NCBI GenBank assembly: GCA_041744375.1
Contig: JBGTLA010000153.1
Location: 1 to 9,712 of the forward strand
Source: JBGTLA01 sp041744375
GTDB taxonomy: Bacteria; Actinomycetota; Acidimicrobiia; Spongiisociales; ZC4RG35
DNA length: 9,712 nt
Direction of reading: 5' to 3'
In this document: in pieces, positions 1 to 4,414 of the stretch
Layout: each line of letters begins with the position of its first letter
How positions within the stretch are numbered: position 1 is the first letter of the stretch
Notes under the pieces: model-generated
What the model saw: the letters and a program-made list of their open reading frames with translations, nothing else
What the model was told of the DNA's origin: nothing
Database searches by the model: none
Translations under genes and position numbers: made by a program

Positions 1-225
1 TCACGCCGCGCTGGGCAGGGCCAGGCGCGAGCAGCGTGGCTCGCGGCCCTCACAGGCGACCGTGAACTCGATGCCGGCCGCCCCCAAGGCCTCCTCGACG
101 GGGGCGAAAACTGGCGAGACGGGCACGATGTCGGCGATGTCGGAGATGTCGACGGTGTCGGAGATGTCGACGGTGTCGAGGATGGGGGTAGGGGTCGGCG
201 GGTGGGAAGTTGACTTCGTTGACAT
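1..225 (-). CDS. Small hypothetical protein with Asp-rich tripeptide repeats
   Basis: I do not recognise this 74-residue protein. The start at the ATG ending at 225 is chosen because the box TAGGGT lies seven bases upstream on the minus strand, the same leaderless layout seen at other genes here; no Shine-Dalgarno is visible. The N-terminus is rich in Ser, Thr and Pro. Residues of about 16 to 33 form six tandem tripeptides of the form Asp-x-x (DTV, DIS, DTV, DIS, DIA, DIV), encoded by a nine-base DNA repeat. The C-terminal part includes FTVACEGREPRCSR, with two cysteines. There is no signal peptide or membrane helix. The reading frame stays open upstream to about 657, but that part is antisense to the membrane-protein gene and is not credible coding. 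The gene diverges from the gene at 323. It could also be a spurious ORF. Confidence 0.45.
   Translation of the reverse strand: MSTKSTSHPPTPTPILDTVDISDTVDISDIADIVPVSPVFAPVEEALGAAGIEFTVACEGREPRCSRLALPSAA
131..184. repeat. Six tandem 9-bp repeats
   Basis: Six consecutive nonamers of the form TCGRNGRTG occupy this stretch on the plus strand. Units two to five make two exact copies of an 18-base unit (140-157 and 158-175). The period is a multiple of three, so the repeat is in frame in the small minus-strand ORF and adds tripeptides without frameshift. Copy number could vary between strains by slippage (inference). Confidence 0.85.
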
Positions 226-232
226 GTCTGAG

Positions 233-238
233 ACCCTA
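233..238 (-). promoter_or_regulatory. -10 box for a leaderless start at 225
   Basis: On the minus strand TAGGGT fits the actinobacterial -10 consensus TANNNT and sits seven bases before the ATG at 225. No clear -35 box is seen. The same TAGGGT-N7-start arrangement occurs before the nuclease gene at 3630. Confidence 0.45.
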
Positions 239-322
239 CGTGAGAGGTACGACAGAAATCGGTGGCGACCCATTGGGGCGTTTCGTAGCGCCTGCGTAAC
301 GGGTTTGCGCCAATGTGTCGGC

Positions 323-1525
323 ATGCACAGAGCGACGGTGCCCCCCCTCCAACTGTGGTCGGCCGCGACCGTCGTGTGTTCGGTCTTCGTTGCCGGCGCT
401 TTCGTGTTCGTCTCGTCGGCCGTGGCCTCACCAGGCGGCTGGGGTTGGCTCTCCTCGGTTCTGGAGTGGACCGTGCCGGTGTTCGCCTTCACGGCCGTCG
501 GGTTCCTCCTCGTCCTGCGTGGTGCCGGCCCGGTTATCGCCTGGCTGTGTCTCGGGTTTGGGCTGGCCTGGGGTATCTGGGAAGCAGCCGACGCGGCAAC
601 GAGACTCGATGCCGCTGGGGCCGGCTCGATTCCTCGGCTCGACCTGATTTTCGCCATGGCCTACCCGTTTTGGGTCCCGGGAGTGGCCGTGATCGGGTTC
701 ATGCTGCTGCTCTTCCCCGAAGGCCGACTTCTGTCGCGGCGATGGCGCCCGGTGCTGTGGGCACTGCTCATCTCGGCCTCCCTGTTGTTCGCCAGTGGGT
801 TCGTGGTGACCGACTACCCCTTTGACGTGCCGTGGGAGAACCCGCTTGCCTGGGAGGGCATGGAGCCTCTCATGCCGCTCTCCTTCGCAATGGTGGTCTT
901 GCTCATGGCGTCGTTGGCTGCCGCGGCAGCCTCGCTTCTGGCGAGATACCGGAGGGCAGTGGGCATCGAACGACTCCAGCTCAAATGGCTCGTCGCAGCA
1001 GGCGGAATGTCGGCCGTGGCCTATCCGCTGGTGTTCATCTGGGAATTTCCGATCCAACTCGTGTGGTCGGTCATTCCCGTGGCCATCGGCATTGCCATCC
1101 TTCGGTACCGTCTCTACGAGATCGACCGACTGGTGTCTCGGACGGTCACCTACGGGTGCGTCGTTGCCGTTCTCGTCGGTGTCTACATCGGTGGGGTCTT
1201 CGTCTTGGGAGCGGTGCTTCCCCTGGAGGGCGATGTGGCCGTGGCTGCTGCGACCTTGGCGGTGGCGGCACTGTTCAACCCGCTGCGTCGGCGGATCCAG
1301 GTGTCGGTTGACCGTCGGTTCAACCGTTCTCGCTATGACTTCGAGCGAGAGGTGGCTCGCTTCGCCGGCATCCTCCGGGATCGGATCGATCCCGAGGAAG
1401 TAGTGGCGGCGTGGACGCGGGTCGTGTCCGACACCATGCAGCCGGCCACGGTCGGTGTCTGGCTTCCCCGCCGACGTCATCTGACTCCGCCTGAGGCTCC
1501 AGGGGGACCGACGCGTCGAGAGTGA
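323..1525 (+). CDS. Multi-pass membrane protein, sensor-kinase N-terminal type, no kinase domain
   Basis: A 400-residue integral membrane protein of a type common in Actinobacteria as the N-terminal half of sensor histidine kinases or as a free-standing protein. About nine or ten hydrophobic helices run from residue 12 to 319. The segment GIERLQLKWL (about 214-223) is typical of the family. LYEIDRLVSRTVTYG (264-278) joins the last helices, and a cytoplasmic tail carries VDRRFNRSRYD (329-339) and DTMQPATVGVWL (370-381), both hallmark motifs. The chain ends soon after; there is no HisKA or ATPase domain. The ATG at 323 is preferred over the longer frame from 62 because the extra residues are low-complexity and antisense to the small ORF. 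No Shine-Dalgarno is seen; CAATGT six bases upstream could be a degenerate -10 box. It lies 38 bases before the dehydrogenase gene, so co-transcription is plausible. Ligand and output are unknown. Confidence 0.85.
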   Translation: MHRATVPPLQLWSAATVVCSVFVAGAFVFVSSAVASPGGWGWLSSVLEWTVPVFAFTAVGFLLVLRGAGPVIAWLCLGFGLAWGIWEAADAATRLDAAGAGSIPRLDLIFAMAYPFWVPGVAVIGFMLLLFPEGRLLSRRWRPVLWALLISASLLFASGFVVTDYPFDVPWENPLAWEGMEPLMPLSFAMVVLLMASLAAAAASLLARYRRAVGIERLQLKWLVAAGGMSAVAYPLVFIWEFPIQLVWSVIPVAIGIAILRYRLYEIDRLVSRTVTYGCVVAVLVGVYIGGVFVLGAVLPLEGDVAVAAATLAVAALFNPLRRRIQVSVDRRFNRSRYDFEREVARFAGILRDRIDPEEVVAAWTRVVSDTMQPATVGVWLPRRRHLTPPEAPGGPTRRE

Positions 1526-1553
1526 CTTGGTTAGCGTGGACTCCCCGAACTGA

Positions 1554-1559
1554 GGGAGG
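1554..1559 (+). promoter_or_regulatory. Shine-Dalgarno that decides the GTG start at 1564
   Basis: GGGAGG stands four bases before GTG 1564. The frame is open from 1522, but a start there would overlap the previous stop and place this motif inside the gene. ATG 1588 is a less likely alternative. A possible -10 box, TAGCGT, lies at 1532-1537, so the gene may also have its own promoter. Confidence 0.6.
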
Positions 1560-1563
1560 AAAG

Positions 1564-2844
1564 GTGACCACGCCCGAAGACGCCAACATGATGGAGTGGG
1601 AATCCCCGATGTATCGGGAGGCGGTCGGCCAGTTCGATCGGGTTGCCGCTCTCATGGGCCTGGACGACAACGTCGCCGATCGGCTTCGGTTCCCCCAGAA
1701 GGCGACCGTGGTGACCTTCCCTTTTCGCCACGATACCTATGAAGACGTCGACACTCTCTTCGGGTACCGGGTTCAGCATCTGACCACCATGGGGCCCACC
1801 AAAGGCGGCATTCGCTTCGCACCTGATGTCAACCTGGGCGAGGTCTCTGCCTTGGCCATGCTCATGACCTGGAAGTGCTCCATCGTCGGGGTTCCGTTCG
1901 GGGGGGCCAAAGGGGGAGTGCGGGTCGACCCGATGGCCCTGTCGCGGGCCGAGCTGCAACGTGTCACCCGTCGTTTCACGATGGAGATCATCAACGTCAT
2001 CGGGCCCAACACCGACATCCCCGCTCCTGACATGGGGACCAACGAGCAGGTGATGGCCTGGTTGATGGACACGTACAGCCAGCACATCGGCCACGCCGTC
2101 CCCGCCATCGTCACCGGCAAGCCGCCGGCGCTGGGGGGAAGCGTGGCGAGACGGGAGGCGACCGGGCGCGGTCTGATGTTCCTCCTTCCCCAGGCCGCCC
2201 ACCACGTGGGGAGGGGAGTGGAAGGCTCCCGCGTGGCGATCCACGGTTTCGGGAACGTGGGAAGGTACGCCGCCGTGTCGTCGGTGGAGATGGGCTGTCC
2301 GGTGGTGGCTGTCTCCGACATCTCGGGTGCCATCTATGCCGAAGACGGCCTCGACATTGCCGCCGTGGAGAAGTGGGTTGACGAAAACCGGGTATTGGAG
2401 GGATACCCCGATGCGGACCATTTCCCGGGCTCGGACCTCTTCGCGGTGCCCTGCGATGTGCTGGTCCCGGCCGCCCTGCAGGGAGTCATCACTCTCGAGA
2501 ACGCCGACGACATCCAGGCCTCGATCATCATCGAAGGGGCCAACAACCCCACCAACCTGGATGCCGACGACAAACTCCGCGAGCGGGGTGTGTTCATCGT
2601 CCCCGACATTCTCGCCAATGCCGGCGGGGTGACCGTGAGCTATTTCGAATGGGTGCAGGATGTCCAGAAGTACTTCTGGTCGGAGAACGAGATCGTGGGC
2701 CGGTTGCGCGAGATCATGACCCGGGCGTTTGACGACGTGTTGACCATCACCACCACCGAGAACGTGGACATGCGTACGGCAGCGCTCATCAAGGGGATTC
2801 GACGGGTCGCCGACGCCAAGCTGGTGAGGGGCATCTTCCCCTGA
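1564..2844 (+). CDS. gdhA: Glu/Leu/Phe/Val dehydrogenase, probable NAD-dependent glutamate dehydrogenase
   Basis: A 426-residue amino acid dehydrogenase, full length for the small hexameric class (about 410-450). These enzymes interconvert L-glutamate and 2-oxoglutarate plus ammonia with NAD(P)H in the cytosol. The N-terminal substrate domain shows TKGGIRF (Lys80), MTWKCS (Lys104), the catalytic GGAKGG (Lys116) and IPAPDMGTN (Asp156). The C-terminal Rossmann domain has GFGNVG at 228-233. The acidic Asp252 at the end of the second strand (VAVSDISGA) suggests NAD rather than NADP. The signature NAGGVTVSYFEWVQD begins at residue 352, and ANNPTN precedes it. All key residues are intact. Substrate specificity within the superfamily (glutamate against leucine or phenylalanine) cannot be settled from sequence reading, though similarity to actinobacterial GDHs makes glutamate the best call. 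Its stop codon abuts that of the convergent nuclease gene. Confidence 0.93.
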   Translation: MTTPEDANMMEWESPMYREAVGQFDRVAALMGLDDNVADRLRFPQKATVVTFPFRHDTYEDVDTLFGYRVQHLTTMGPTKGGIRFAPDVNLGEVSALAMLMTWKCSIVGVPFGGAKGGVRVDPMALSRAELQRVTRRFTMEIINVIGPNTDIPAPDMGTNEQVMAWLMDTYSQHIGHAVPAIVTGKPPALGGSVARREATGRGLMFLLPQAAHHVGRGVEGSRVAIHGFGNVGRYAAVSSVEMGCPVVAVSDISGAIYAEDGLDIAAVEKWVDENRVLEGYPDADHFPGSDLFAVPCDVLVPAALQGVITLENADDIQASIIIEGANNPTNLDADDKLRERGVFIVPDILANAGGVTVSYFEWVQDVQKYFWSENEIVGRLREIMTRAFDDVLTITTTENVDMRTAALIKGIRRVADAKLVRGIFP

Positions 2845-3630
2845 TCATCCGCCGGTGGGGGCGAAGGCGGGGCAACGGTCCTGAAAAGAGCACCAGTTGC
2901 ACAGACGTCCCGGTCGCGGGGGGAAGCGGTCGTCGGCCAGCGCCCGATCGATGGTGGACCACAGTGCCCTCAACTGACGATCCATGGCGTCGAGTTGGGA
3001 GTCGTCGACCTGGCAGCGGTAGAGGGTGGGTCCGTTCAGGTAGAGAAGTCGGACCTCTTTGGGCGTCTCGCCCTGGCAGCGACGGATGAGCAGGGCATAG
3101 ATCTTGAGGGCGAAGAACGCCCCCTGGGCGTAACGCTCAGGGGGCGCCCGGCCCGACTTGTAATCGGTGATGACGAGGTGGCCGTCTTCGTCCCGGTCGA
3201 TGCGGTCGAGAATCCCGCGGATGACAATTCCGTCGAGGTCCTCGAGAAGGTCGAGCTCGCGATCGACGGGATCGAGCGACGAAGGGTCTTCCAGTCCGAA
3301 ATAGTTGGCGAGAAGGCCCATCGATTCGAGGCCCCAGGCCCTCTCCTCCTCCACCGACTCGAACATCTCTCGATATTCCTCATCGCCCCGCAGCTCGGTC
3401 CAGGCGTGGCGGAAGAGATCGAAGAGTCGCTCGGGTGTCCGTTGTGGCCCGGGGAGGTCATAGAGCCGCTGCAGAGCAAGATGGGCGGTGGTGCCTCTCG
3501 CCTGGTGAACGGTGGTCGGCTCGTCGAGCCGATCGATGGCCCGGAACTTGAAGAGCTGCGGACATGTCTTGAAGTCTCTGGCCCGGCTGGGGGACAGGGT
3601 CTCGAGTCGAGTGGGTGCTTCGACGGTCAC
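2845..3630 (-). CDS. RecB-family PD-(D/E)XK nuclease with Cas4/AddB-like Fe-S cysteines
   Basis: A 261-residue single-domain nuclease (PDDEXK_1-like). Visible motifs, numbered from GTG 3630: SPSRARDFKTCPQLFKFR with Cys23, GTTAHLAL with His50, RELDLLEDLDG with Glu125, RGILDRID with Asp142, and VITDYKSGR with Asp156 and Lys158. The C-terminus has C-x2-C-x5-C (Cys244, Cys247, Cys253), which with Cys23 makes the four-cysteine Fe-S pattern of AddB, Cas4 and related exonucleases. No helicase domain is present. The Gln of the usual QxxxY motif is replaced by Ala174 (ALKIY). GTG 3630 is preferred because TAGGGT lies seven bases upstream and the protein then begins MTVEAPTRL, as in similar proteins. 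ATG 3660 (ten more residues) is the alternative. The family acts on DNA ends in repair; the substrate here is unknown. No cas genes are nearby. Confidence 0.85.
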   Translation of the reverse strand: MTVEAPTRLETLSPSRARDFKTCPQLFKFRAIDRLDEPTTVHQARGTTAHLALQRLYDLPGPQRTPERLFDLFRHAWTELRGDEEYREMFESVEEERAWGLESMGLLANYFGLEDPSSLDPVDRELDLLEDLDGIVIRGILDRIDRDEDGHLVITDYKSGRAPPERYAQGAFFALKIYALLIRRCQGETPKEVRLLYLNGPTLYRCQVDDSQLDAMDRQLRALWSTIDRALADDRFPPRPGRLCNWCSFQDRCPAFAPTGG

Positions 3631-3637
3631 GAACCGA

Positions 3638-3643
3638 ACCCTA
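3638..3643 (-). promoter_or_regulatory. -10 box for a leaderless start of the nuclease gene
   Basis: TAGGGT on the minus strand, seven bases before GTG 3630, matches TANNNT at leaderless spacing. No -35 box or Shine-Dalgarno is visible. It supports GTG 3630 over ATG 3660, which has neither a clear -10 box nor a ribosome binding site. Confidence 0.45.
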
Positions 3644-3734
3644 CAAGGGGTGAGTGACATGGATGTAGTTTTCAGATCGGGGGCCGCGGAAATCGAAGCG
3701 AAAGAGGACCACGAGCACGGGAAACACGAGCACA

Positions 3735-3889
3735 TTAGAAAGGCCCCGAGAAAGCCTGCACCGAAGTGCCTACCCTCTCGGGGCCTACCAGTCATTCTGA
3801 CTCCGAACCCGGAGGTTCGGTCTCACAATGACCTTCCGGAGTGCCTCTCGGCGCTTCCGGTCCCGGTTCGGGGTCACCCCCGATCCGGT
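3735..3889 (-). ncRNA. Putative structured small RNA, inverted copy A
   Basis: Read on the minus strand this is a chain of four hairpins with little single-stranded sequence between. H1 (3888-3863): CCGG, a mismatch, UCGGGG, loop GUGA, then the complement. H2 (3860-3836): CCGGA, a bulge, GCGCC, loop GAGA, with one C-A mismatch. H3 (3832-3791): a GUCAUU/AAUGAC outer stem, a purine internal loop and CCGAACC closed by UCCG. The fourth (3786-3741) is an 11-bp stem enclosing GCAC-UUCG-GUGC. All four apical loops are GNRA or UNCG only on the minus strand, which gives the direction. A promoter lies just upstream and a terminator-like hairpin ends it, so an RNA of about 155 nt is expected. No known family is recognised; there is no rnpB, tmRNA, SRP or riboswitch core. 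It could instead be the 5' leader of the nuclease gene 105 bases on. Confidence 0.5.
3741..3786 (-). terminator. Terminator-like hairpin of copy A
   Basis: A perfect 11-bp inverted repeat (3741-3751 with 3776-3786, AGGCCCCGAGA) closes a 24-nt loop that contains an inner GCAC-UUCG-GUGC hairpin. On the minus strand it is followed by TTCTAATG, a weak U tract. GC-rich hairpins with poor U tracts are usual in Actinobacteria. Confidence 0.55.
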
Positions 3890-3896
3890 AAGTCGC

Positions 3897-3926
3897 AAGC
3901 TACACGGGCTGAGCGAGCCTCGTCAA
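3897..3926 (-). promoter_or_regulatory. Sigma-70-like promoter for the minus-strand RNA
   Basis: On the minus strand TTGACG (3926-3921) and TAGCTT (3902-3897) are 18 bases apart. This is the only match in the window that I found with both a good -35 and a TANNNT -10. The predicted start, about 3890, coincides with the 5' foot of the first hairpin of copy A. Confidence 0.55.
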
Positions 3927-3942
3927 GCTGAACGCCTGGTTT

Positions 3943-3986
3943 CTTTTCGCGAACCTTCCGGGGCGCGGCCACAGTCTCGCGAAAAG
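3943..3986. repeat. 10-bp perfect inverted repeat in the divergent core
   Basis: CTTTTCGCGA at 3943-3952 pairs exactly with TCGCGAAAAG at 3977-3986 across 24 bases. It lies between the two structured halves and upstream of the minus-strand promoter. It could be an operator for a dimeric regulator or another RNA hairpin; its loop is not a stable tetraloop on either strand. Confidence 0.6.
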
Positions 3987-4060
3987 GATTCTGCGAGCGC
4001 GAAATCCAACCACGAAGTGGGTTTGCGGGGTCGTTCACCGGTGGTCCACCTTCCTGTCAT

Positions 4061-4400
4061 CGCTGCTGGGGGAGACCCCACAGCGCCTGGATCGGGAGGC
4101 GACTCCCGACTGGGTCCGGAACCACCCGCAACGGTGGGTTCGGAGGGTCCGACTCGGACCGGCCTCAGGGCTGGAGCGGACCCGGAACTCCGGTTCCGGG
4201 AACGTCGGGTCGGTGGCTTCGGTCACCGGGTCGCCGAGAGGATCCAGGGGTCCTCGGAGACGGGGGTCCAGCGGTCATCTATCGAGAGGTGATGACAGCT
4301 CCCACCGGGAGAACGGACTTCGGTTCGGAGTCGAGGTGGGAAGAGAGCCCCGAGAGGGTTGAGGCTTCGGCCCCAGCTCGCTCGGGGTTTCCTCTTTCCC
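4061..4400 (+). ncRNA. Putative structured RNA or leader, inverted copy B
   Basis: Successive plus-strand hairpins: 4061-4085 (CGCUG, bulged C, UGGGG, loop GAGA); 4092-4109 (UCGGGAG, loop GCGA, extended by five pairs to 4086-4114); 4115-4144 (CCACC stem around CGCAAC); 4146-4160; 4181-4200 (CCCGGAAC, loop UCCG); 4211-4228 (CGGUGGC, loop UUCG, one G-U pair); 4274-4296; 4316-4332 (GACUUCG/CGGAGUC with a U-G pair); and a long terminal hairpin from 4338. Four loops are GNRA or UNCG on this strand and none on the other, so transcription is rightward. Sequence blocks match copy A in inverted order, with changes that preserve pairing. No promoter is evident, so the 5' end is unknown. It may be a free RNA or an attenuator in front of the acyl-CoA synthetase gene. 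An ORF runs through part of it (3828-4292) but has no credible start, and its protein is low complexity. Confidence 0.45.
4338..4400 (+). terminator. Terminator-like hairpin of copy B
   Basis: The stem CCCCGAG (4348-4354) with CTCGGGG (4381-4387) continues through GGGTTG/CAGCTC and GGC/GCC, with two mismatches, to a UUCG loop at 4366-4369. TTTCCTCTTT follows. An outer GGGAAGAG (4338-4345) can also pair with 4392-4400. The structure ends two bases before the -10 box of the next gene, so it insulates that promoter or attenuates read-through. Confidence 0.55.
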
Positions 4401-4402
4401 GG

Positions 4403-4408
4403 TACGCT
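4403..4408 (+). promoter_or_regulatory. -10 box for a leaderless acyl-CoA synthetase mRNA
   Basis: TACGCT matches TANNNT and lies six bases before ATG 4415. If the A of the ATG is +1, the box occupies exactly -12 to -7. No Shine-Dalgarno and no clear -35 box are seen. Confidence 0.55.
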
Positions 4409-4414
4409 ACTCCC

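Larger units (their letters stand above)
3741..4387. repeat. Diverged long inverted repeat pairing copies A and B
   Basis: Five blocks occur in the same order on opposite strands. GGATCGGG: minus 3886-3879, plus 4089-4096. CGCCGAGAGG: minus 3853-3844, plus 4232-4241. GGTCAT: minus 3833-3828, plus 4273-4278. GGTTCGGAGTC: minus 3809-3799, plus 4322-4332. CCCCGAGAGGGT: minus 3783-3772, plus 4348-4359. The last two blocks are separated by exactly 15 bases in both arms. This suggests either duplication with inversion or, if one transcript spans both, nested long-range helices. Copy B is about twice as long because of extra hairpins. Confidence 0.6.

Noticed and set aside
428..1480. 350-codon minus-strand ORF
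   Set aside because: It is a shadow of the membrane protein; the product is a His/Arg/Gly-rich composition artefact.
2845..3630. Cas4 or an anti-phage defence nuclease
   Set aside because: There are no cas genes, CRISPR repeats or other defence genes nearby; the neighbours are housekeeping genes.
3828..4292. 154-codon plus-strand ORF in the intergenic region
   Set aside because: It has no ribosome binding site or -10 box at its start, its product is low-complexity Arg/Gly/Pro/Ser, and it runs through the hairpins of both arms.
4004..4359. Integron attC site (RYYYAAC at 4004-4010)
   Set aside because: No matching GTTRRRY at the right distance, no integrase and no cassette.
3741..4387. MITE or other transposon with terminal inverted repeats
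   Set aside because: No convincing target-site duplication, the arms differ in length by about twofold, and tetraloop polarity favours RNA function. It is not fully excluded.
3735..4400. Known RNA: RNase P, tmRNA, SRP RNA, 6C RNA or a riboswitch
   Set aside because: I looked for the RNase P GAGGAAAGTCC core, a tmRNA CCA end, the SRP GGAAGGAAGCAGC loop, C-rich 6C loops and common riboswitch cores on both strands, and found none.
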